The position numbers and the translations under genes are program-made. This document shows positions 9,567-16,988 of a stretch of DNA of 51,261 nucleotides, one piece after another (the first letter of the stretch is position 1; each line of letters opens with the position of its first letter). The notes beneath the pieces were generated by a model. It was given only the letters and a program-made list of their open reading frames with translations, did not search any database and was not told the DNA's origin. Source of the DNA: Candidatus Omnitrophota bacterium (lineage in GTDB: Bacteria; Omnitrophota; Gorgyraeia; Zapsychrales; Fredricksoniimonadaceae); NCBI GenBank assembly GCA_013285735.1, contig JABDGZ010000009.1:1-51261 (forward strand). The letters are read 5' to 3'.

Positions 9567-11629
9567 TAAAGACCCCAATATAACATAAACACTGCCCATA
9601 ACAAAAAGATAAATAGCGCTACAGTAGCGGTTATATACACCCAGCTGCCTCCCGGGGGATGATAGGAAAATTCTATATCATGTTCTCCCGCAGGCACCTT
9701 GATGCCCTTGAAAGCTTCATTAGCGCGCAGCAATACCACTGGCACTCCATCCAAATACGCCTTCCAGGAGGTGGTATAACTATCGTTGTAGACGACCGTC
9801 TGGGGCTTGGAAAAATCAGCATGAAGATTCAAGGTGTTCACATCAAAATAATTAACAGCAAGCTCATCACTGGGGCCCTTCACAGGTATTCCTACAGGAT
9901 TAGAATCATCATAAAGAATAATTTTATATTGGGCATAATTGGCCAGGACATCTTCCGGGGTATGTTCAGATAGATCAAATGTCCAGCGGGTTGTTGATTG
10001 AGGGTAACCAACCTTCGGCGGCGCATCAGTCATGCTCATGTCGTACCAAAAATCTTCATAATGGACAAATTGATAAATACGGCTGCTGCTCACGGCAGGT
10101 TTTTGCGGACGCACCCAGGAAAAGGTCGGTTTAACATGCATCGAAGGCAAAACAGTTGCGAATTCTTTAGCATTTAAAGCATAAGCATGGAGAATCCACG
10201 CTGGCTGAAGGATCAAAAGCACCGCAAAAATTCCTGCCCATATTTTATGGGAAAAACGGACAATCCCCGAATAATAAACAATCGATGCGATGGCAAAAGT
10301 CCCCAGGGTCACATAAGAAATGACGGGAACAGCTTCAAAATGTTTAAGAAACCAAAACAAGATAAGACACAAAACCGTCACACCAAAAATAATCCCTTTT
10401 TTAGCACTGTTATCTTTAATAGTAATCCTCAGCAGCATTTGAAATTGATACACGCTTAATAAAATCACGATAGGAATTAAAAAAGCCCCTAAAAAGAAAA
10501 GATTGCGGAAATACGCAAAGAAAAAAATATGCCTGTATAAAAATCCATGAAAACCAGAGGCATTGCCCGAGGCAATGAGCCCCATAAAAACGGCCATGAT
10601 ACTCAAAAGAACTGTCAGGCGTGTCAGCTGCAAGAAAACTGAAAGTCCAAGGACGATATAAACCCATACAGGCAAAAAGAAAAATGAATCACTGCCGTAA
10701 GAAATTTTATCTAAATTTCCGAAGAGATATTGCATATCCAGGCGCTCGCCCAGGGTCCCGCTGCGGGTGATCTCATCATACGCCATCCCTCCCTGACGGC
10801 CCATGGTGCGGTCATAACACTCCTGGGCAGAAGAATATTGGCAATGACGTCCTGGTGCTACCACATCTCCACTGGCATCCAGGATTTTATACGCCAACAG
10901 AGGTGCCGCTGCCAACAATATACCGATAACGCACAACACAAATAATCGCCAATTCTTAATGACAAAATTATACTTATTTATACAAAATTTTTTGGCTTCT
11001 TTAAAGTACAAGAAAATAAAAACCAACAAAAAGCATAACAAAACCGTCATAAAATAAAATGGTAGATAGGAACTTATCAAGACCATGACTGTAAAGGTCA
11101 ATCCTAAAAAATTACCCTGATCTTGCCGACGGGAAAACCGCAATAAAAAGAAAAAAAACCAGATCGCCGGCACCACCATTTCTAAAAATGTCATTTGGGT
11201 AAACATCGACGCCCCCAGGCTCGAAAACATCAAGCCCAGATACGCCAAATACGCCATGAGACGGTCTTTGAGAATTTCCTTGGCTAGAAAATAAAATCCA
11301 GCACAACCGATAAAAAAATAAAACACCATATAAGCCACAAAAGCATGGTCATAATTCATGCCGGCTAATTTTAAGAGAGGGACAAGCAGTGCAACAGGAT
11401 TAAAAAGATTGCAGATGGCGATCGCGTAAAAAGGACGGCCAAGGCTGATAAAAGGCTCCCATAAAGGGATAACACCGTTGAGAACATTATTAAAATAAAA
11501 TTTAGTGACCCCGTAGATGGTGTTGGTATCCATATTCACGGGGATTAGGCCAAAAACAAACTCGCGCATTAAGAATAGCCATAATACGCAAGGCATCACA
11601 AAAGCAAAGCTCCTCAGCATGGGAGGCAT
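9566..11629 (-). CDS. YfhO-family membrane protein
   Basis: 687 residues with about a dozen helices over residues 1-480, a soluble region, and the YfhO C-terminal signature around residue 618: SWKAYLDGVPVVLLRANEAF, then PAGEHDIEFSYHP, and a final helix. An early loop, ISLGRPFYAIAICNLFNPVA, is also typical of the family (substrate-side loop with GxP). Function is inferred as lipid-linked sugar transfer outside the membrane. This is the second YfhO protein in the operon and is clearly different in sequence from 3116-5749, so the two are not a recent duplication. Start and stop both overlap neighbours by one base (TAATG). Confidence 0.87.
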   Translation of the reverse strand: MPPMLRSFAFVMPCVLWLFLMREFVFGLIPVNMDTNTIYGVTKFYFNNVLNGVIPLWEPFISLGRPFYAIAICNLFNPVALLVPLLKLAGMNYDHAFVAYMVFYFFIGCAGFYFLAKEILKDRLMAYLAYLGLMFSSLGASMFTQMTFLEMVVPAIWFFFFLLRFSRRQDQGNFLGLTFTVMVLISSYLPFYFMTVLLCFLLVFIFLYFKEAKKFCINKYNFVIKNWRLFVLCVIGILLAAAPLLAYKILDASGDVVAPGRHCQYSSAQECYDRTMGRQGGMAYDEITRSGTLGERLDMQYLFGNLDKISYGSDSFFFLPVWVYIVLGLSVFLQLTRLTVLLSIMAVFMGLIASGNASGFHGFLYRHIFFFAYFRNLFFLGAFLIPIVILLSVYQFQMLLRITIKDNSAKKGIIFGVTVLCLILFWFLKHFEAVPVISYVTLGTFAIASIVYYSGIVRFSHKIWAGIFAVLLILQPAWILHAYALNAKEFATVLPSMHVKPTFSWVRPQKPAVSSSRIYQFVHYEDFWYDMSMTDAPPKVGYPQSTTRWTFDLSEHTPEDVLANYAQYKIILYDDSNPVGIPVKGPSDELAVNYFDVNTLNLHADFSKPQTVVYNDSYTTSWKAYLDGVPVVLLRANEAFKGIKVPAGEHDIEFSYHPPGGSWVYITATVALFIFLLWAVFMLYWGL

Positions 11630-13101
11630 TATAACAGCCAGAAAGGATTAAAACCAGCATCAACAAAAATCATCCATCCTGTGGACGCCAAGCTCAAAAC
11701 CTTAGGATCATGAGAATTCCACCCAAAAGGAATTGTTCCACGGCGGGATGAATAGCTATAGGCTGCAAGGCTTTGTGAAATATTATGATGCAAGCTTTCC
11801 ATCGATTTTCGCATGGAAAATTTATCTGCCTGCGCTTGACTAGCCCAGTCAGAATTTTTAATATTATAATATTCCACCAACTCGTTAAGGGCCACCATCG
11901 CCCCGGCACTCCATTCAACTGAGATCCTGTCATGCTCATCGGTATAGCCAACACCTAAAAGCTCCCCTTGCTGATCAAAAACCCCGGAATGTTCCCGACC
12001 CGCCTGCCAAATCCGCCAAGCTGTACCATCGCCAAACCAGGCATCTAGATTCCGGGGACCGATACAGGCAATGCCCCACGTCTGCACATCCAGGGCGAAA
12101 TTTTCAGAATTAATCACCCACTGCCCATTAATGAAGGATGCTCCTTGATAAAAGAACCCTTGTTTTTCATTCCAAACAAATCGAAAATACCTCTCAATAG
12201 CATCCATTGCTTTTTTGTATTGGGGGTCCTTGGTGATTTGATACAACATACGAAAGGCCGCGTACCAGGAAATATTATTCTCCGTTGAAATATGCTTATA
12301 CCACCAATCCGTTTCGCTAAAATTTTTATTCTCCTCTTTATTTAACGTGCGGTGTGTCCCTAACGGCGCCATGCGAATGCCGCCACTCTCACTTTGAAGC
12401 ATCATGGCTGCACGGGCCAATTCCTTTGATAATTGGAGCTCAACGCTGTCAGCGTGCCTCGCATAAAGCTGCATCGCGGCAATCACGACCCATGCATTTT
12501 CTCCTGCCACTGGTTTCCAATCCACCCAGTGCAGACGATCACTATCGGGAAATCCCGCCAAAGATTTTTTTCCATCCAAAGGATCAGTGACTAAATATTT
12601 ACCATCTGCATCAAGGATACGAAAAATAAATCCCCGTTTTCCCAATTGGCTGACATCAGAACTGACGCTTTCCGGGTCCTTGGGATTATAAATAAAGGTA
12701 TTGATCGGGAAGCCCGCGCGGATATTCCAGGTATCGCCCACCGACCCTTGCCAATAATAATGATCCATGAGAGATGCCTGATTGAAATTCTTCTCGCCAC
12801 CAGCCATGCCCAAAACAATTTGGTAAAGGGCCCCATCATAAATATCCATCCCCTCATGAGTAATCGTCCTCTCAATACTGCCTTTTAATGCTCCGGATGA
12901 TTCCATGTGGCGATAAACTTGAATTTTGTCTTTTTCAGGAATGTAAAAACTATAGGGAAGACGGGTGATAGGACTGACGTTGAACTTAAGCCAATTAAGT
13001 AAATGCGGATCAAAACTAGTTATTGAGGTTTGAGCCCAAACAGATGGGATGTTGGAAGCAGCTAAACAGACACAGATGAATAAAGAAAATATTTTTCTCA
13101 T
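11629..13101 (-). CDS. Secreted alpha/alpha-barrel-like protein, first gene of c-di-GMP operon
   Basis: 490 residues with a clear signal peptide (MRKIFSLFICVCLAA then SNIPSVWAQ, cleavage likely after AQ), so exported. The body has repeated helix-pair segments such as GENAWVVIAAMQLYA, ENNISWYAAFRMLYQITKD and VEWSAGAMVALNELVEYY, typical of six-hairpin alpha/alpha toroid glycosidases, and an ending AFG/VDAGFNPFWLL-like motif. No catalytic pair can be pinned down by eye, so a glycan hydrolase or lyase role is an inference. The c-di-GMP aptamer ends 4 nt before its ATG, and the only Shine-Dalgarno-like AGG (13112-13114) lies inside the aptamer. No other gene lies between them. Confidence 0.85.
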   Translation of the reverse strand: MRKIFSLFICVCLAASNIPSVWAQTSITSFDPHLLNWLKFNVSPITRLPYSFYIPEKDKIQVYRHMESSGALKGSIERTITHEGMDIYDGALYQIVLGMAGGEKNFNQASLMDHYYWQGSVGDTWNIRAGFPINTFIYNPKDPESVSSDVSQLGKRGFIFRILDADGKYLVTDPLDGKKSLAGFPDSDRLHWVDWKPVAGENAWVVIAAMQLYARHADSVELQLSKELARAAMMLQSESGGIRMAPLGTHRTLNKEENKNFSETDWWYKHISTENNISWYAAFRMLYQITKDPQYKKAMDAIERYFRFVWNEKQGFFYQGASFINGQWVINSENFALDVQTWGIACIGPRNLDAWFGDGTAWRIWQAGREHSGVFDQQGELLGVGYTDEHDRISVEWSAGAMVALNELVEYYNIKNSDWASQAQADKFSMRKSMESLHHNISQSLAAYSYSSRRGTIPFGWNSHDPKVLSLASTGWMIFVDAGFNPFWLL

Positions 13102-13104
13102 TTT

Positions 13105-13178
13105 TCGGTAACCTGGCTGTCCTTAAAAAAGGATCCACGGCTTTGCGTCCCCAGGTTACCCTGGGTTTGCCTTTATCG
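13105..13178 (-). promoter_or_regulatory. Class I cyclic-di-GMP riboswitch (GEMM-I)
   Basis: Read on the minus strand the leader contains, in order: AAGGCAAACC, a hairpin CCCAGG-GTAA-CCTGGG (GNRA tetraloop), GGACGCAAAGCC, a second hairpin with TCCTT/AAGGA, and the conserved ending CAGGTTACCGA. This is the full GEMM-I consensus, with the tetraloop and the c-di-GMP-binding bulge in the expected places. The element ends 4 nt before the ATG of the secreted-protein gene, so it most likely controls translation, and with it the coupled operon. The match covers all diagnostic blocks. Confidence 0.93.
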
Positions 13179-13220
13179 TTCATGACCATCTAAAAGAGCG
13201 TTTTCTTGCTACCTTTTTGA

Positions 13221-13249
13221 AGTATATACTATGATCTCAAGTTATGCAA
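13221..13249 (-). promoter_or_regulatory. Promoter of the c-di-GMP operon
   Basis: On the minus strand TTGCAT and TATACT are separated by 17 nt. Transcription would begin near 13214, leaving a leader of about 113 nt that contains the whole riboswitch. Confidence 0.7.
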
Positions 13250-13329
13250 GGTGAGCGCTTTCTCTAAGTTACTATTTATAGGCCACTTATAACTCTGCTA
13301 TAAATATTCCCATAAATTATCCATTGCTA

Positions 13330-13650
13330 GCGGGTCCTGTCTCGGCGTTGATGTTAAGGTGCTCCTATTTGAAACGCGTACGTCACAGCCTTACAGAACG
13401 GTGGTTTCCCTTAACTAGCCCTGAGAACCGTCACCGTCCGCCCCTTAACATCAACACCGATCCACCCGCCGCAGGAGAGCCTTATCAAAAATCCACTAGG
13501 TGGCTGATGCCGATATGTTTTCCTGCGTATAAAAATCTGCACCAAAGCATTCGACTCAACTAATCGCGTGACCAAGTAATTGGCACCAACCCCTCCAGCG
13601 TGAACGGCAGATTTTAGCAGGAAAATATATCGGTATCAGCCAAGATGGCT
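13330..13650 (+). ncRNA. Unassigned two-arm structured RNA candidate
   Basis: No protein explains this stretch. Arm 1: GCGGGT (13330-13335) pairs with 13464-13469, CGG with CCG (13343-13345 with 13457-13459), and a 13-bp helix joins 13347-13359 to 13443-13455. Arm 2: 13501-13526 pairs with 13617-13642 over about 26 bp, with a further 9-bp helix inside (13532-13540 with 13607-13615). In arm 2 the two imperfect positions are G-U pairs on the plus strand but A-C mismatches on the minus strand, so the plus strand is the likely RNA. It lacks the marks of tmRNA, RNase P, SRP or 6S RNA that I know. An ending hairpin AGCCA-AGA-TGGCT could compete with arm 2. Promoter not identified. Confidence 0.6.
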
Positions 13651-13673
13651 ATTTATAAACATGCTGGTTATGC

Positions 13674-13702
13674 TTTACAATCTATTTACGCTCGCATAAA
13701 AT
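13674..13702 (+). promoter_or_regulatory. Leaderless-type promoter
   Basis: TTTACA, 17 nt, TAAAAT, then only 6 nt to the ATG at 13709. No Shine-Dalgarno site lies between, so the transcript probably begins at or next to the start codon. Confidence 0.65.
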
Positions 13703-13708
13703 GCGCTT

Positions 13709-15325
13709 ATGGCTTTTTTGAAACAGCACATTAAATGTCTCGTTTTGTTATTGGTCCTGATTGCCGGCATCATCATCACTGCTCCTTACTTAAATTTTCA
13801 AAATTACCTATCCCAAGGTGATCATGGCCGTGATCTTTATGCGGCCCAAGCAGTTTATCGCGGTGAGCTTCCCTACAAAGATTTCTGGTGGGTGTATGGG
13901 CCTTTGATGCCTTATTATTATGGCCTCTTCTTTAAAATCTTTGGGACCCATATTAGCAGCATGTTACTGGGAAAACTTATCCTTCGCATCCTCGGCGGTA
14001 TTCTCATTGCCCTGGCAATGATGGAAGTGGCCTCGGAAATGACCGCCTTGCTTTGCGCCTGCTGGTTTATGCTTTTCCATCAGGATTTTTTCTTTACCTA
14101 TAATCACTTAGGCGGCATTGTCATGGTCCTGGGTGTAGCTTTCTGTCTTTTATCTTATATTCAAAAAAATTCAATGAAAGCTGCCTGGGGCGCCTTGAGT
14201 TTTATTTTTACTTTGTGCCTGATCAAAATCAATTTTGGTTTAGCAGCACTCATGGTCTCTGTGATCACCGTGGGTGTCTGTGATGCGGTTAAACGTGTTG
14301 CCGCAGACAGCTCCAAAAAATTATTTTATGCCACCGCCTTGATCGTAATACCTCTCGTCGCTTTTCTTATTTACTGGTCCTTGTTAAAAGGCTTGTCTGC
14401 CATGGAAATCCGCCAATGCCTTCCTTATAAAGAAGGCGATCAGCCTTACGAAATGAGCGTATGGGTTGCGATAGGTAATTTTCTGCAAATCACCTGGCAC
14501 ACCATAACATCAACCTGGTTGAATGCAGCTTTTGCCTTGATCATTAATGCCTCTGCTTTACGTTGTATTTATTTGTTCACTAAAAAGAAAATGGACGTAT
14601 CCCGCCAAACTATTCTTTTATTGTCTTTGGGCATGCTTGGCCTTTTTTGCGTGGCCAATTTTCATGAATACCTTAAAAGTGGCGTATGGTACCGTTCCTT
14701 CTGGGCCCAACCCTTGAGCATGATGATCACCTTCTTATTGATTGATACGGCTGCTCAAAGCATTCCTCAAGTAGCACGGAAAATGCTTTTCACTTTCTTG
14801 GCCTGGTTGCTGATTTTATGCTCGTTCTCGATCCTGCGCTCAGTCAACGCTGTCAAAATTAACAGCCAATTCTTATCCCTGCCTCGAGGAGGTATTTACA
14901 TCGCTAATTCTCCCCCATGGATCGCGACTGTTGAGCAAACCACGGAATTCTTAAATAGTACACTAAAACCCAATGAACTTTTCTTTGCTCTTCCCTATGA
15001 TTGCCTGTATTATTATCTCACTGATAAAAAAACACCAACACGTCAGCTGATTTTCTTTGACCATATCAAAATACCACCCGAGCAAGAACGGTCGGTGATC
15101 GCTGAATTGGAACGTAATCATACCAATTATGTCTTGGTTTCAAGCCGGGCTTTTGCCCGTCAGGAACCGGGTTTAGGATTTTTAGGAACAACGTACTGCC
15201 CCTTAATCGGAAAATATATTAATGATAACTTTGTGCCCATTGCCCGCTTTGGTGACTGGACCAATGAACCAGGTTGGGCATGGAATCATGGGACTTTAAT
15301 TTTAAAACGAAAAAAAATGTTGTGA
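13709..15325 (+). CDS. GT-C-like polytopic membrane protein
   Basis: 538 residues with about ten membrane segments and a soluble C-terminal domain of roughly 130 residues. The first extracytoplasmic loop reads YLSQGDHGRDLYAAQAV followed by YKDFWWVYGPLMPYYYG, acidic residues placed where GT-C transferases carry their catalytic acid. The C-terminal domain has PYDCLYYYLTDKKTPTRQL and IPPEQERSVIAELERN. Both ends are shared with the next gene and partly with 33318-34985, so these three form a subfamily. Sugar transfer from a polyprenyl carrier is inferred. The start ATG is 6 nt from the -10 box and has no ribosome site, pointing to leaderless translation. Confidence 0.85.
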   Translation: MAFLKQHIKCLVLLLVLIAGIIITAPYLNFQNYLSQGDHGRDLYAAQAVYRGELPYKDFWWVYGPLMPYYYGLFFKIFGTHISSMLLGKLILRILGGILIALAMMEVASEMTALLCACWFMLFHQDFFFTYNHLGGIVMVLGVAFCLLSYIQKNSMKAAWGALSFIFTLCLIKINFGLAALMVSVITVGVCDAVKRVAADSSKKLFYATALIVIPLVAFLIYWSLLKGLSAMEIRQCLPYKEGDQPYEMSVWVAIGNFLQITWHTITSTWLNAAFALIINASALRCIYLFTKKKMDVSRQTILLLSLGMLGLFCVANFHEYLKSGVWYRSFWAQPLSMMITFLLIDTAAQSIPQVARKMLFTFLAWLLILCSFSILRSVNAVKINSQFLSLPRGGIYIANSPPWIATVEQTTEFLNSTLKPNELFFALPYDCLYYYLTDKKTPTRQLIFFDHIKIPPEQERSVIAELERNHTNYVLVSSRAFARQEPGLGFLGTTYCPLIGKYINDNFVPIARFGDWTNEPGWAWNHGTLILKRKKML

Positions 15326-15347
15326 TAACCATAAGGAATTGGGCCTT

Positions 15348-16946
15348 TTGAAACTTAATTCAAAAACTATATTTTTACTTCTGACAATCCTGATGTCAGT
15401 CCTGTTTATCTGGCCTGAGTTGAATTATCAGGATTCGCTTTCTCAAGGCGATCATGGCCGTGATTTATACGCTTTTGACGCGGTGACCCATGGGAAATTA
15501 CCTTATAAAGATTTCTGGTGGGTCTATGGCCCCCTCATGCCGTATTATTATGGCCTCTTTTTTAAAATCTTCGGGGTGCATATAACAAGCGTTCTTCTAG
15601 GACGGGCATTGATGGTGGTTCTCTGCGCTGTCTTTTTTTATTTATCGGCAAGCTGCCTCATGTCTCCGGGGCTGGCTTTTTTAGGAGCTGCCTGGTTTAC
15701 ACAGTCACGTCAAGAATTTTTCTTTACCTATAATCATATCGGCGGCATTGTTGCGGAATTAATTATTTGCTGGTGCCTTTTATCTTATATCCGGGTTGGA
15801 GGCATGCGTTATTTATGGATATCGCTCGTTGCTGATTTTATCCTGGGATTAATCAAAATCAACTTTGGCTTAGCCGGCTTAGTGGGCATTATTTTTGGCG
15901 TCCTGTTTATTGATTTCTCCAAAAAGCATCCTTTCGACGCCACCAAAAAGAAATTCTATTTAATAGCCGCGGCCCTGATTCCTCTGGCCCTTGGTATTAT
16001 CTACTGGTTACTCCTCCACGATTTACCCCTCTACGCCATCCGCCAATGCATGCCGTATTTTGGCGATGATCAGCCCTATCATGCGTCCCCTTTATCAGTC
16101 ATCCCTTATTTTCTAATACAACAATGGCTGACCTTCGTCCGTACACCTGCCGGCATTCCCATTGGCATCGTCCTGCATGGATGCACACTGCTCAGTATCT
16201 ATTTAGTGATATGCAAGAAAGTCGAACTAAAATACCGGCAGGATATTTTATTGGGGCTGGCTATTATCGGAATATTTTTCGTTGTTTATTTCCATGAATT
16301 TTTAGTCAGCGGTGTGTGGTACCGTTCCTATTGGTCAATCCCCTTTCTAGACTTGGCCCATTTTGTGATGATTGCGGTGGCGTTTACCTTTATCCCAAAA
16401 TTCTTGCGCGTTTTGATTTTAATATTCTTAGGGGGATTGGCTGCATTGGGAATTGTTGCGCATATCGGCATCATCCAAGGCCAAAAGCAGCCTTCTCGTT
16501 ATTTAAGCATGGACCGCGGCCAAATCTACGTCGGTAATGAGCCTCAGTGGACTGACACCGTCAACAGGGTCACTGAATATTTGAATACGACTTTGACACC
16601 AGACGATTCTTTTTTTGCCATGCCCTATGATTGCCTGTACTACTATTTAACCGGCAAGGCAAGCCCCACGCGCCAGCTGATATTCTTCGACCATATCAAA
16701 ATACCGCCACAGCAGGAAATTTCAGTGATCAGGGAACTGGAAGGCAATCACATCGGATACGTTTTAATGTCGAGCCGTATCATATCTCCTGAGATAGGCC
16801 TCGGCATATTTGGCAAAACCTACTGCCCCATCCTGGCCCAGTATATTCACCAAAATTTTGTCCCTCTCATCCGCCAAGGCGGCGACTGGACCCAACCGCC
16901 CGGTTGGGCCAATAATCACGGCGTGATTATTCTAAAAAGAAAATAA
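15348..16946 (+). CDS. GT-C-like polytopic membrane protein, paralogue of the upstream gene
   Basis: About 532 residues, closely related to the gene just upstream along its whole length: the loop SLSQGDHGRDLYAFDAV, the WWVYGPLMPYYYG segment, NFGLAGLVGI and the C-terminal PYDCLYYYLTGKASPTRQL are all shared, so this is a tandem duplication. Start choice is unsure: AAGGA at 15333-15337 sits 10 nt before a TTG at 15348, while a TTG at 15339 is too close to it but aligns better with the paralogue's N-terminus. Fourteen to 22 nt separate the two genes, so they are probably co-transcribed. Same inferred function. Confidence 0.85.
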   Translation: MKLNSKTIFLLLTILMSVLFIWPELNYQDSLSQGDHGRDLYAFDAVTHGKLPYKDFWWVYGPLMPYYYGLFFKIFGVHITSVLLGRALMVVLCAVFFYLSASCLMSPGLAFLGAAWFTQSRQEFFFTYNHIGGIVAELIICWCLLSYIRVGGMRYLWISLVADFILGLIKINFGLAGLVGIIFGVLFIDFSKKHPFDATKKKFYLIAAALIPLALGIIYWLLLHDLPLYAIRQCMPYFGDDQPYHASPLSVIPYFLIQQWLTFVRTPAGIPIGIVLHGCTLLSIYLVICKKVELKYRQDILLGLAIIGIFFVVYFHEFLVSGVWYRSYWSIPFLDLAHFVMIAVAFTFIPKFLRVLILIFLGGLAALGIVAHIGIIQGQKQPSRYLSMDRGQIYVGNEPQWTDTVNRVTEYLNTTLTPDDSFFAMPYDCLYYYLTGKASPTRQLIFFDHIKIPPQQEISVIRELEGNHIGYVLMSSRIISPEIGLGIFGKTYCPILAQYIHQNFVPLIRQGGDWTQPPGWANNHGVIILKRK

Positions 16947-16960
16947 TCCAAACAGCTTAT

Positions 16961-16988
16961 GTCATTCCGAATGTTTTAATCCGGAATC
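16961..16988. repeat. Short imperfect palindrome between convergent genes
   Basis: ATTCCG (16964-16969) faces CGGAAT (16982-16987) across a 12-nt loop, in a GTCATTCCG...CGGAATC context that resembles dispersed palindromic repeats. It lies just past both stop codons, so it could serve as a weak bidirectional end signal, but no T-run follows on either strand. Confidence 0.4.

Noticed and set aside
13324-13563. Open frame of 79 codons within the structured RNA region
   Set aside because: The frame has no ribosome site, its sequence is explained by base-paired arms, and the encoded protein has no recognisable features.
13330-13650. Structured RNA as tmRNA, RNase P, SRP or 6S RNA
   Set aside because: None of the invariant motifs (tRNA-like ends with TTCGAATC and tag ORF, RNase P GGAAAGTCC, SRP domain IV GGAAGCAGC, 6S central bubble pattern) were found on either strand, so I left it unassigned.
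16961-16988. Strong bidirectional terminator between convergent genes
   Set aside because: The stem is only 6 bp and no T-run follows on either strand, so it is reported only as a palindrome.
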